In this document: positions 33,129-41,899 of the stretch, piece after piece
Position numbering within the stretch: position 1 is the first letter of the stretch
Layout: the number at the start of each line of letters is the position of its first letter
Origin: Caldilinea sp. CFX5
GTDB taxonomy: Bacteria > Chloroflexota > Anaerolineae > Caldilineales > Caldilineaceae
Length of the DNA: 51,503 nt
Assembly (NCBI GenBank): GCA_021405325.1
Contig: QWII01000070.1
Location: 1-51,503 of the forward strand
Direction of reading: 5' to 3'
Translations under genes and position numbers: made by a program
Notes under the pieces: generated by a model
Seen by the model: the letters and a program-made list of their open reading frames with translations, nothing else
What the model was told of the DNA's origin: nothing
The model's database searches: none

Positions 33129-35411
33129 TCAATTCTCTGCCAATTTGCGCCAATCAACCGGCGCCGCCGCAGTTTGACGGGCAGCTACATAACTGGCTGC
33201 AACAATGGCTTGCATGTTGCGCGCATGGAGAATACCGGGTAGATCCGGCGCGGCTTGGCCGGTGCGTACACTGGCGGCAAAATCGGCCAACAATCCGTCA
33301 AAGAGGGGTAAACAGGCCGCCTCAAAACAGGCGGCATTGACCATGAATTCTTGCCCTTGTTTCAATTCCGGGTAAGCCGGCAATGGCGCCATGAGCTTAC
33401 CGGTGAGAACGACGTTGGTTGCCCAGGTTGGTCCCTGCGCCCGCACCCAGCCTGCCTCGCCCCAGACCTCCAGGGCAAAGGACCAGTCGCGCACCCAGCT
33501 ATCCTCGACCTGTAATTCGATGCCATTGTCGGCGGTCACAAAAAGGGTCACGTCGTCCTCAATACCTGGGTAGCGCTGTGCATGGAGTTGTCGCACCTGC
33601 GCCCCTACCTCAGTAAAGGGCACGTTGTCCAGCAGAAAAGCGCAGACCGAGAGCAGGTGAATGGTGCTGCTCATGAGAATGCCGCCGCCGGCAATCTGCG
33701 GTTGGGTAAGCCAACCGCCGCGCGTCTGCGCCGGGTTGCGAAAACGGGGGTCGGTGTAGAGATTGCGCCCCGTCTGCACGCGGATTTGCCGCACCCGTCC
33801 CAGAGAGCCGCCCCGAATCAGGTCACGGATTACCCGATAGAAAGGCAAGTAGCGATGCACCAACCCCATCCCCACGACGTGACCCGCCGCCAGCGCCGCA
33901 TCCACCAATGTATCGGCCTCGGCCAGATTCAGCCCCAATGGCTTTTCCATCAACACAGCTTTGCCCGCAGCCAGCCCCATCAGGAGCAATTCGGCGTGCC
34001 AGCGCGGCGGCACAGCCACCACCAGCGCATCGACCGCCGCCGTCGCCAGTAGTTCTTCACCTGTCCGCACCGCCGTTGCGATGCCAAATTGAGCGGCCCG
34101 TTGCTGCGCCTGGGCGATATCCACATCGGCTACCGCAACGATCTCAACTTCAGCCAGCCGTTGGGACGCCCGTAGATAAGCCTCGCTAATCCCCCCACAG
34201 CCGACCAATCCCAGGCGGACCGGGCGCAGAGTCGGTGGCTGCGATGGCCGCAAGGCCGGTGCGATCCAGTTGAGCGTGTGCAGCGGGGACTCGGCGAGAT
34301 TGTAGAAGTAAACGCCGGTCGCACCCCCTTCTGCCGCGGCACACACGCTGCGCACAAGTTGGCTCTCGCTGTGTATCGCCCCAACCGTCGGCGGATTAAA
34401 GCCAAGCCGAATGCCCACCATCACTTTCTGGTGGGGTTGGGCCGCAGCCTTCGCTGTGCGCGCTAGCGTGGCGATCTCCCCCGGCGTTTTGCCATAGGCG
34501 CCGGCCAGTCGCCAATCGCAGGCGGTCGGATCGCCGCCGACAAGCTGCACGCCAGCCGGCGCCGTCACCGCCCGAATCAGCCCGCCCAGTTGCACCGTCT
34601 GTTGCTGAAGACAGGCGCGATAAGCAGCTACTACCGGCAGCGCGTCTTCAAACTCCCCTAGGGTGGCCGGTCGGTTGGGTGGACGCTTTGGATAGGCCGC
34701 CAAACAGGTGCGCAGATGGTCGGCCACGGCATGACGCACTGCCTCGCCGTCAATGCCGGCCAGGGCGGCCGCGGCCAAATCAGATGGGGCAAAGCTCAGA
34801 TCGAAGAGCGTTTGCTCCAACGGCGCTAAAATCGTGCCATCGCGTTCATGGTGATGGCCGCCCACCCAGTCGCTGCCATGCCGTCGCCCCCGATAATCGG
34901 TCGCTTCCAGGAGGAGCAGCGCCGGGTGAAAACGGTCGATCAGATCACGCACCAGCCCCAGAACATACCCCTGCACCCGTGGATCGCTGGGGCAAAGGGC
35001 ATGGGGATAGCTGTCGCCGAGCGCGTTTTGCACGGTGCAATCAGGGTGAAGCAGCCCCAGTCGGCTGTTGTGCAGACAGACGGTCCAGGCGCCTACCTGT
35101 AAGCCAAAGTGGTCCAAGCGCTCCACAATCGTCGCCACCCAGTCACGTTCGGCGCACATGGTCGCAACCAGCGGCTTGAGTGGCGTTTCCTGGTAGAAAT
35201 GTGCACGCGGGCGGAAATAGGTGACGCCATCTTCCAGCAAGTGGACACGACGCACGGGATTGTCGGGGTAGAAAAAATAGCCGGCATGATAGCTGACCGC
35301 CAGCAAGAGATGGCTGATCCCCCAGTCGCGACAACGGGCCAGGGTCGCGTCTACCCCCTTGTCGGCAAAATCCCAGGGAAAGGCGCAGAGCGCCGCGACT
35401 TCGAGTGACAT
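33129..35411 (-). CDS. Fusion of a TIM-barrel domain with a Gfo/Idh/MocA oxidoreductase
   Basis: A single 760-residue frame with two domains. Residues 1 to about 386 form a glycosidase-type TIM barrel: EVAALCAFPWDFADKGVDAT, later GAWTVCLHNSRLGLLHPDC, then SDPRVQGYVLGLVRDLIDRF and LLLLEATDYRGRRHGSDWVG. A proline-rich linker (387-397) leads to a complete Gfo/Idh/MocA protein: the GLVGCGGISEAYL nucleotide loop (401 onward), the EKPLG motif at 489-493, GMGLVHRYLPFYR, and a C-terminal domain to the end. GGAA precedes the ATG. The reading frame through the linker is uninterrupted, so this looks like a real bifunctional protein. NAD-dependent redox chemistry on a sugar is expected for the second half; the first half is unassigned. 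It follows the enolase-superfamily gene by 12 bases. Confidence 0.8.
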   Translation of the reverse strand: MSLEVAALCAFPWDFADKGVDATLARCRDWGISHLLLAVSYHAGYFFYPDNPVRRVHLLEDGVTYFRPRAHFYQETPLKPLVATMCAERDWVATIVERLDHFGLQVGAWTVCLHNSRLGLLHPDCTVQNALGDSYPHALCPSDPRVQGYVLGLVRDLIDRFHPALLLLEATDYRGRRHGSDWVGGHHHERDGTILAPLEQTLFDLSFAPSDLAAAALAGIDGEAVRHAVADHLRTCLAAYPKRPPNRPATLGEFEDALPVVAAYRACLQQQTVQLGGLIRAVTAPAGVQLVGGDPTACDWRLAGAYGKTPGEIATLARTAKAAAQPHQKVMVGIRLGFNPPTVGAIHSESQLVRSVCAAAEGGATGVYFYNLAESPLHTLNWIAPALRPSQPPTLRPVRLGLVGCGGISEAYLRASQRLAEVEIVAVADVDIAQAQQRAAQFGIATAVRTGEELLATAAVDALVVAVPPRWHAELLLMGLAAGKAVLMEKPLGLNLAEADTLVDAALAAGHVVGMGLVHRYLPFYRVIRDLIRGGSLGRVRQIRVQTGRNLYTDPRFRNPAQTRGGWLTQPQIAGGGILMSSTIHLLSVCAFLLDNVPFTEVGAQVRQLHAQRYPGIEDDVTLFVTADNGIELQVEDSWVRDWSFALEVWGEAGWVRAQGPTWATNVVLTGKLMAPLPAYPELKQGQEFMVNAACFEAACLPLFDGLLADFAASVRTGQAAPDLPGILHARNMQAIVAASYVAARQTAAAPVDWRKLAEN

Positions 35412-35423
35412 GGTTTTTCCTTT

Positions 35424-36503
35424 TCAGTCGACACGGTACTCTTCAACCGCCGCCATATCCAGTTCCACCCCCAGGCCAGGCGCGTCGGGCGGGTAGGCGT
35501 AGCCATCTTCGATACGGATAGGGGTGCGGATCAGATCATCCTCACGGAAGACATTGCCGATAATGTCACAGGGCAGCGCACAGCCGGCGGCCAGGGCGGC
35601 GTGGACGCTGCTCATGTCACGCACACCTAAATCCATGCCGGTGCCGCGCCAGGTCCGGCAACCGGCGGTGTGCGCCACGGTGGCCCAATCGACAAATTCA
35701 CGGATACTCCCCAGCAGGTTGTAATGATCGGCCGCGTCCACTTTGAGCGCCGCCAGCAGTTCCGGTAAGCTGGTCAGGTGAAGGGCGAGTTCATGGCGGA
35801 GCTTGCCGCGCAGTTCCACATACCAATCGAGCCGTCCCTGTGGCGCCGGGCTTTCCAGAATCACGCGGTCAAAAGGATCCAGGGTACGCGCCACCTGCAA
35901 GGTTCGCTCTACATCATAAAAACGCTCGTTGGGATCAAAAACAATGGTAAAGTCCGGCGCCACGGCCCGCACCGCGGCGACCCGTTCGGCAATGGGATCG
36001 CCAAAGGCGCATTTCATCTTGACGCCGTTGAAACCCAAAGCGAGCGCGTGCTGTGTCCGGCGCGCAGTTTCCTCAGGGGTGCAGCGGCCCATCCAATAAT
36101 CGACGGGAACGCGATCCACCCGCCGGCCCCCCAACAGATGCCAGACCGGGACGCCCAGATATTTGCCCAACAGGTCATACCAGGCCATCTCAAAGCCATC
36201 ATAGACCAGGTCGCGCGCAAGGGGCAGGTTGCCCGGCGGACAAGCCAACAACGGCTGCCCAATGAGCCGTTGCGCCGACGCTTGCAACAGAGGTTCCAGG
36301 TCGCCGCGCCGTGGTTCGCCCAGACCGGTGAGGCCGTTGTCGGCGTGTAGCAGGATGATCCACTTGGGAAACTCCCAGAAGTTGGCGACCCGTCCGCTCA
36401 CCGGGTCGGGCGCACAGAGCGGGTCGGTGATGCCGCTGCTGTGGACCGTGTCGGGGCGCATGGGGACGATGACTTTGATGAATTCAACCTGCTCAATGCG
36501 CAT
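35424..36503 (-). CDS. Enolase-superfamily (mandelate racemase group) sugar-acid dehydratase
   Basis: A 359-residue protein with a capping domain and barrel of the mandelate racemase/muconate lactonizing group. The KxK catalytic motif is GVKMKCAFGD (K162, K164). Metal ligands are D190 in IVFDPNERFYD and E217 in RVILESPAPQG; the third ligand region reads LALHLTSLPELL. The C-terminal VDWATVAHTAGC and GTGMDLGVRDMSSVHAALA segments are typical. Dehydration or epimerisation of a sugar acid is likely (rhamnonate, galactonate or similar), but this group is very diverse. The ATG at 36503 overlaps the sialidase-like gene by 11 bases. Together with the neighbouring oxidoreductase it suggests a non-phosphorylative pathway: oxidation to a sugar acid, then dehydration. 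Confidence 0.83.
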   Translation of the reverse strand: MRIEQVEFIKVIVPMRPDTVHSSGITDPLCAPDPVSGRVANFWEFPKWIILLHADNGLTGLGEPRRGDLEPLLQASAQRLIGQPLLACPPGNLPLARDLVYDGFEMAWYDLLGKYLGVPVWHLLGGRRVDRVPVDYWMGRCTPEETARRTQHALALGFNGVKMKCAFGDPIAERVAAVRAVAPDFTIVFDPNERFYDVERTLQVARTLDPFDRVILESPAPQGRLDWYVELRGKLRHELALHLTSLPELLAALKVDAADHYNLLGSIREFVDWATVAHTAGCRTWRGTGMDLGVRDMSSVHAALAAGCALPCDIIGNVFREDDLIRTPIRIEDGYAYPPDAPGLGVELDMAAVEEYRVD

Positions 36504-38148
36504 GGTGCGGCTCCAGTCCGGTGGGCGTCACCCGGAGATACTGCGCCCGCATGAGCGACTCAAAGGAATCCCAATAGACATAGAGAACGACAGCCGGCGC
36601 CACTTCCACCATGGCGCCCATGACCCAGATGGCGCTGTCGATCTGCGTGCCTTCGTCCCAGGTGGCCCCCTCGTCCCCGCTGCGGTTGATGGTCATGGTG
36701 GGCAAGCGGTGGGCCACGAGCAAGGCGCCGGCTTGGGTGCGCAATAGATTGGGGGTGGCATAGCCGGGAAACGGCCCCCGTACACAGGGCGTCCAGGTGA
36801 GGCCGCCATCCTCTGACCAGCTTTCCCACATCCAGGGTGAATAGATGGGGCGGATCAGGGCGAGGATGCGACCATCACGCACCTGGGTGGCACAGACTTC
36901 GGTCAGATCGAGATTGCCTTCAATCGGGCGACCCAGCAGGCGCTCCGGGTGCGCGGGATCAGAATAGGTATCGATGCCGGCATTGTCCAGGTTGACCCAG
37001 GGCGACCAGGTGTGGCCGTCGTCGGTGGAGCGACAAACAAAAGCCTGACAGTGGTGTGATCCCCAGGTGTAGATCGTCAGCCCCTCTTTGTTGAGATCGG
37101 GCCGGCTGCCATAGCCCAAGAGCAGCATGGCGCCATCGGCCAGGTTGACAAAGGCTTGCGGCCCCAGATGGATGCCCGACAGATTGGGCGGCGTAGGCGC
37201 CAATGCCAGCGGTGTCAGCGCCGACCAGGTGCGCCCACGGTCTGCCGATTCGGCGGTGACATACCCAGCGCCGCTTTTGCTCAGACAGATCAGGCGGCCC
37301 TGTGGTGTCAGATGCAAGCGGGCCGGCTCCCAACCGGCGTCGCCTTCGCTCACCTGCAGTGGCTCCGGCGGCGACCAGGTGCATCCGTGATCGTACGAAC
37401 GGGTCAACAGCGGCGTAATGGCGCCGTGAAATGCCTCCTGCTGCACTGAGTAACTGAGAAGCAATTCGCCATCGGGAAACCGGAGCAGGTCAGCGGGGCG
37501 CTGCCAGCCGCCGATCTCCGCCTGGGGATGGAACCAGTTGGTCGGTTGGCGTTCGGTTTCACGCCAGGGATCGGTTGCAATCGGTGTGCCTTCAACCGTC
37601 AGGTTGCGAATGCCAACAGCGGCATCGGTGCGGGGCATGAAGGCATAGAGGCCCATTCGCCCAGCGCCAGTCAGACCTGCGTCGGTGGCCTGAAAGAGAC
37701 CGTGCCGCCCGATCCGCACCTGAATCGAATCTCCCTGGCGCGTGATCGCCGCCGGCAGCCAGAGGCCGCTATTGCTGGCGACGCGCCGCACCATCTCCAC
37801 CTTGATGTGACGCAGATAGCCATCGGCGCCCATGTGCGAGAACGCCACCCAGAAATGTTGGGCGCGGCTGGCCTGTCCACAGTTGGGAAAGTGCAACAGA
37901 TAAAAATCACTCTCGCTGCGGGCGCACAAAATGATGCCCACGTCAGCATGGTTGGCTAACTGAAATTCAAAGCGTATCTCTGCGTCGGCATAACTGTGGG
38001 TGCGCAGAAACGCATAGTGATTTCCCTGAATCGCGTCCCCATCCTGCCGCCGCCAGTCGTCGGGGACGGTGATGCCTTGAGCGTCGCTGTCAACCCAGGG
38101 GCCGTTCACAAAGTGCCAGGCGTGACCGTCGCCCATCTGCAATAGCAT
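36493..38148 (-). CDS. Sialidase-like six-bladed propeller protein with N-terminal jelly-roll domain
   Basis: About 551 residues from ATG 38148 (GGAAAGGA ten bases upstream; a TTG eight codons earlier is less likely). Residues 1-190 form a concanavalin-like sandwich with YADAEIRFEFQLANHADVGI. The rest is a BNR/Asp-box propeller with five clear boxes: SYDHGCTWS, SADRGRTWS, STDDGHTWS, SEDGGLTWT and SGDEGATWD. No export signal is visible. Proteins of this build include exo-sialidases and also many glycosidases or lyases with other substrates, so I do not assign sialic acid. The gene follows the binding-protein gene across a large hairpin element and overlaps the dehydratase gene. Confidence 0.78.
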   Translation of the reverse strand: MLLQMGDGHAWHFVNGPWVDSDAQGITVPDDWRRQDGDAIQGNHYAFLRTHSYADAEIRFEFQLANHADVGIILCARSESDFYLLHFPNCGQASRAQHFWVAFSHMGADGYLRHIKVEMVRRVASNSGLWLPAAITRQGDSIQVRIGRHGLFQATDAGLTGAGRMGLYAFMPRTDAAVGIRNLTVEGTPIATDPWRETERQPTNWFHPQAEIGGWQRPADLLRFPDGELLLSYSVQQEAFHGAITPLLTRSYDHGCTWSPPEPLQVSEGDAGWEPARLHLTPQGRLICLSKSGAGYVTAESADRGRTWSALTPLALAPTPPNLSGIHLGPQAFVNLADGAMLLLGYGSRPDLNKEGLTIYTWGSHHCQAFVCRSTDDGHTWSPWVNLDNAGIDTYSDPAHPERLLGRPIEGNLDLTEVCATQVRDGRILALIRPIYSPWMWESWSEDGGLTWTPCVRGPFPGYATPNLLRTQAGALLVAHRLPTMTINRSGDEGATWDEGTQIDSAIWVMGAMVEVAPAVVLYVYWDSFESLMRAQYLRVTPTGLEPHHAH

Positions 38149-38172
38149 GGTTGCTTGTTCCTTTCCAAACAA

Positions 38173-38380
38173 CAGGATTTGGACGCGGATTCTCGCGGAA
38201 CTACGCGGATTATTTCAGATCAGGTCAAATGTCTACGGACACCAATAACGATGAAAATGCAACAGAGATTTCGCAGATTGCGCAGATTTTTATCCTAGTT
38301 AATCTGTGCAATCTGTGAAATCCCTGTTGTTTTCAGAACAGAATCCGCGTTACTCCGCGCAAATCCGCGTCCCAATCCTG
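38173..38380. repeat. Nested 208-bp inverted-repeat element filling an intergenic gap
   Basis: Outer arms 38173-38211 and 38342-38380 pair at 33 of 39 positions; inner arms 38260-38288 and 38301-38329 pair at 26 of 29. The arms are made of gcggatt and gcagatt words. The element occupies nearly the whole gap between the binding-protein stop (38383) and the sialidase-like start (38148). A single short relative (cgcagattgcgcggattttt) occurs at 31639-31658 before deoR. It looks like a non-autonomous mobile or expanding palindromic element. Confidence 0.8.
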
Positions 38381-38382
38381 TG

Positions 38383-39984
38383 CTACTGTGTCGCAATGCC
38401 TAGTTCTTTCACCTTGGCCTGACAGGCGTCGGAAAGCTGCGGCGTATAGTTGGGGTAGTGCGGCCCTGGGAACCAAGTGGGGATGGTACACCAGATTTTG
38501 ATCAGGGCGGTGTCCTGGTCGGTGGCGTTGTTGACCCAGTCGTCGAGCAGCGGTTGCGCTTGTTCGCCCAGTTGTGCGGCGAAGGTCTCACCGTTGATCT
38601 CATTCGCCAGCAGTTGATCGACCAGCGGCCCCCAGACCTGTTTGCTGATCAGGCTGTTGGCAGGGTGGCCCAGTTGCGGGATTGATTTGCCGCGCGCCAG
38701 CATATAGTCGATGTCGGCCAGGCGCTGGGGATCGGTGAGGATCGCTTCGCGCACCGATTTGCGCGCCGGCAAGGGGCAAGGGGCTTTGGCGATCTCTTTG
38801 CACAGATGAATCTGTGTTTCAGCGCTGATAAACCATTTAGCAAAGTTGGCGACATTTTCGGTGTGCTGGTCGCCCTTGTAGGGTTCCTGTTTCATCATCT
38901 GCAAGTAGATGGGACGGATCGAGTAGACCTCCGATTGCATGTTGGCCGGGTTGTAGGGGGTGGGCAGCGGCCAGAGGCGCGCTTCCAACTTTTCCCCGGC
39001 AATCTCGCCGCTCTCAATGGCCTGGTTGTACATCTGTACGCCCCCCAGACAGGTTGCGCCGCCAAAGGAGTTCATGGCGCCGCGGCCATCGATCAGGTAT
39101 TGGAAGATCTGCATAAACTGCGGGTCGCCCCAGGCCCGTGTCGCCGGGTCGGCAATGTGGTATTTGTACAGCCAATCCTGGACAAATTGCGCCGCTTCTG
39201 CCGCCTGTGGCCCGGTGAGATCCCATTTGCTGCCGACGCTGGCGGTGCCGGGGCCGGTGAATTGGGCCAGCCCGTTGTTCATCATGGTAATGCCCAGTTG
39301 CCAGGCTAAACCATCGCGCACATCGACCCACGCCCAGCGTTCGATGTTCTCTGGGTCGAAGCCGGCCTCATTGGCACGTTTGCCATTTTTGTCGGTGGTA
39401 ATCTGTTGCGCGGCGGCGATAAACTCGTCCCACGTCCAGCCATTGGCGCGGATCGCTTGCCAATCAATGCCGGCTTCCTCAAAGATGTCAATGTTGGCGC
39501 AGATTTCCGGTTCGGGGCGCAACTCCACCGGGAAGCCCAGAATGTGGTCGGGATCGGTGGGGTGGCGCAGGTTGTCAAAGAGGGGGCCGAAGTCGGCAAT
39601 ATCCGCTTCACTCAGATAGGGCGCTACATTGACCGCATAGGGCATCTGGGGAATGGCGCTAAAGATACCGGCCATGGAGACGTGCATGAGGTCGGGGGCA
39701 TTGCCGGCCAGGATCATCGTTCCCAGCGCATCCCAGCCCAGTCCGGCCACCACCACGACTTCGACTTCAGGGTTGGCGGCGTTATATTCCTCCACCAGTT
39801 TCGACCAGGGGTGTTCAGCGATGGTGTTGGGGTCGCCCAGCGCCGAGAAGATAATTTGATCCTTTTCACCACTGGGCGCCTGCGCACCGCCCACTGCGGC
39901 CGGTTGACCGGCCGGTGCGACACAGGCGGCCAGCAGGCTCAAAGCCAACAACAGCGCCAGGCTCGACGACATGATTCGTTTCAT
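38383..39984 (-). CDS. Extracellular sugar-binding lipoprotein (ABC family 1), operon I
   Basis: Receptor of the operon I importer, 533 residues. Unlike the other binding proteins here it has a Sec-type lipoprotein signal with no RR: MKRIMSSSLALLLALSLLAA followed by the lipobox Cys at residue 21. Family segments include APDLMHVSMAGIFSAIPQMP and ARGKSIPQLGHPANSLISKQ. The C-terminal ~70 residues contain four prolines in a PTWFPGPHYPNY stretch. GGAG lies upstream of the ATG. It is the fourth gene after the ATPase and two permeases, an order opposite to the other loci, where the binding protein comes first. Confidence 0.9.
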   Translation of the reverse strand: MKRIMSSSLALLLALSLLAACVAPAGQPAAVGGAQAPSGEKDQIIFSALGDPNTIAEHPWSKLVEEYNAANPEVEVVVVAGLGWDALGTMILAGNAPDLMHVSMAGIFSAIPQMPYAVNVAPYLSEADIADFGPLFDNLRHPTDPDHILGFPVELRPEPEICANIDIFEEAGIDWQAIRANGWTWDEFIAAAQQITTDKNGKRANEAGFDPENIERWAWVDVRDGLAWQLGITMMNNGLAQFTGPGTASVGSKWDLTGPQAAEAAQFVQDWLYKYHIADPATRAWGDPQFMQIFQYLIDGRGAMNSFGGATCLGGVQMYNQAIESGEIAGEKLEARLWPLPTPYNPANMQSEVYSIRPIYLQMMKQEPYKGDQHTENVANFAKWFISAETQIHLCKEIAKAPCPLPARKSVREAILTDPQRLADIDYMLARGKSIPQLGHPANSLISKQVWGPLVDQLLANEINGETFAAQLGEQAQPLLDDWVNNATDQDTALIKIWCTIPTWFPGPHYPNYTPQLSDACQAKVKELGIATQ

Positions 39985-40014
39985 GGGACAATTCTCCTTC
40001 TGTGTGAGTAAAAG

Positions 40015-40926
40015 CTATCCTTTCAACGCGCCGATTGTCAACCCCTCCAGGAAATAGCGTTGGAAGAGGGCAAAGACCAAAATCATAGGGATGGCGGTAA
40101 AGGCGGCCGCGGCCATGAGCAACTGCATATTGCCCATGGACGAGCGCATACTGGCCAGCCCGACTTGCAGGGTGTACATATCATTGTGGCGGAGCATGAG
40201 CAGCGGCCAGAGAAAGCTGTTCCAGTGGCCGACAAAGGTAAAGATGGTCAGCACCGCCAACCCCGGTCGGGCCAGCGGCAACACAATGCGCCAGAAGATT
40301 TTCCATTCGCTGCACGCATCCATGCGTGCGGCGTCGATCAGGCTGGAGGGCAGCGTCTGCATAAATTGCTTCATGAGGAAGACCGCAAAGGCGTCGCCAA
40401 AGGCCGGTATAATCAGCGGCCAGAAGGTGTCGAGCCAGCCCAGCCGAATCATCAGGGCATACATGGGGACGAGCGTGGCCTGGCCGGGCAACATGAGGGT
40501 CAACAAGACCAGCCAGAAGAGCGGGCGCTTGCCGGGAAACTCCATTTTGGCAAAGACATAGCCCGCCAGCGCCGCCACCACAATCACTCCCGCCGTCGCC
40601 GCCACCGAAACCAGCACGCTGTTCAAAAACCACTGACCGATCAACGGATGGGCAAAGATGCGCTGCCAGGAGAGAAAGCTCAACCGCTGGGGAAAGAGAT
40701 CCGGCGTCAGTTCATATAAACTGTCCGGGAACTTGATGCTGGTGACAAAGAGCCAATACATGGGCAGCAGGTAAATAAGCGCCAGAATGGTGATCAGCCC
40801 AATTAACCCAGCCTTGAGCAGTGAATCCATCAACAGCGCTCGCCGTCCCACCCGCTCGCGCGACGGGATCTGTCCTTCTCCCATCTCCATACCTGTTGTT
40901 ATCGCCTTGCCTTGTTCAAGCTCCAT
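40015..40926 (-). CDS. Sugar ABC transporter permease, MalG type
   Basis: Inner-membrane subunit, about 303 residues. A long cytoplasmic leader is followed by AGLIGLITILALIYLLPMYW and five further membrane segments, ending FLEGLTIGALKG. The EAA loop is recognisable but altered: DAARMDACSEWKIFWRI has Ala where nearly all CUT1 permeases keep Gly after the Asp. I place the start at ATG 40926, six bases after GAGGG; the Met two codons earlier has no spacing for a ribosome site. It pairs with the permease at 40970. Confidence 0.9.
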   Translation of the reverse strand: MELEQGKAITTGMEMGEGQIPSRERVGRRALLMDSLLKAGLIGLITILALIYLLPMYWLFVTSIKFPDSLYELTPDLFPQRLSFLSWQRIFAHPLIGQWFLNSVLVSVAATAGVIVVAALAGYVFAKMEFPGKRPLFWLVLLTLMLPGQATLVPMYALMIRLGWLDTFWPLIIPAFGDAFAVFLMKQFMQTLPSSLIDAARMDACSEWKIFWRIVLPLARPGLAVLTIFTFVGHWNSFLWPLLMLRHNDMYTLQVGLASMRSSMGNMQLLMAAAAFTAIPMILVFALFQRYFLEGLTIGALKG

Positions 40927-40969
40927 ACTCATCCCTCAGCCTTCATCCGGTCAGTTTGCCATTTGTCAT

Positions 40970-41899
40970 TTAATACTCCACGTCTGTGGACAGGTAACGA
41001 AACTGAATCACCGCCACCGCCATCACAATGAGCGTCAAGATGATCGACATGGCCGCACCCCGCCCCAGGTGGAGGACCTCGAAGGCTGTCGTCCAGATGT
41101 GGTAGACAAAGGTGGTGGTCGCCAGTTGGGGGCCGCCACGGGTAGCAATATACGCGGACTGGAAGACCTGGAAAGAGCCAATTGTCGTCGTCACCAGCAG
41201 GAAGAGCGTCGTCGGTTTGACCAGCGGCCAGGTGATGTGGCGAAATTTGCCCACTGCCGAGGCGCAATCCAGGTCAGCCGCTTCGTATAGGCTCTTGGGG
41301 ATGTTATTCATCGCCGCCGAGTAAAGCACCACGCCGCCCCCCCAGCCGGTGAGCCAACTCATAAAGATGAGCGCGGGCAGCGCCTGGTTGGCGTCACCGA
41401 ACCAAAGCTGTGGCTTGATCCCAAAGAGACTCAATAGCCCGTTAGCCAACCCGCCGGCCATCGGGTAGAAGATCCAGACCCAGACCAACGTCATCACCAC
41501 ACCGGAGGTGACGCCGGGCAGATAGAAGGCGCTGCGGTAGAAGGCGCGCAACTGGGGATGAAGCTGCTGGATGATCACCGCCAGAAAGAAGGGCCAGAGA
41601 ATGCCCACCGGCACGGTCGCCAGGGTATACAACGCCGAGACGCGCAGCGAGTGCCAGAGGACCGGGTCGCGCAGGGCGCGTAGATAGTTGTCCAGCCCAT
41701 TAAAGCGATGCTCGGCGCGAAAGGCCGTGTAATCCTGAAAGCTGATGACCACGCCCCAGGCCAGGGTATAGACCGTAAACGCGCCAAAAACGAGCAGAAA
41801 GGGCAATAGAAAAAGGTAGGCCCAGAGATATTCGCTGTAGGCCCGGTGTTCCAGCAGCCGTTGCGGCCACCGGGTAAGCTGACGTAAATTTGTGTTCAT
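40970..41899 (-). CDS. Sugar ABC transporter permease, MalF type
   Basis: Inner-membrane subunit of 309 residues, first membrane segment YLWAYLFLLPFLLVFGAFTV, followed by HRFNGLDNYLRALRD. The EAA loop reads YEAADLDCASAVGKFRHI, with Cys in place of the conserved Gly, parallel to the change in its partner. The C-terminal YIATRGGPQLATTTF motif is normal. The ATG overlaps the stop codon of the ATPase gene by four bases, so the two are translationally coupled. Confidence 0.91.
   Translation of the reverse strand: MNTNLRQLTRWPQRLLEHRAYSEYLWAYLFLLPFLLVFGAFTVYTLAWGVVISFQDYTAFRAEHRFNGLDNYLRALRDPVLWHSLRVSALYTLATVPVGILWPFFLAVIIQQLHPQLRAFYRSAFYLPGVTSGVVMTLVWVWIFYPMAGGLANGLLSLFGIKPQLWFGDANQALPALIFMSWLTGWGGGVVLYSAAMNNIPKSLYEAADLDCASAVGKFRHITWPLVKPTTLFLLVTTTIGSFQVFQSAYIATRGGPQLATTTFVYHIWTTAFEVLHLGRGAAMSIILTLIVMAVAVIQFRYLSTDVEY

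Noticed and set aside
36493..38148. Calling the propeller protein a true sialidase
   Set aside because: Asp boxes are present, but I cannot identify the arginine triad and tyrosine-glutamate pair with confidence, and no sialic acid genes are nearby.
38173..38380. Inverted-repeat element considered as an insertion sequence
   Set aside because: It is only about 208 bases with no transposase frame, so it is at most a non-autonomous element.
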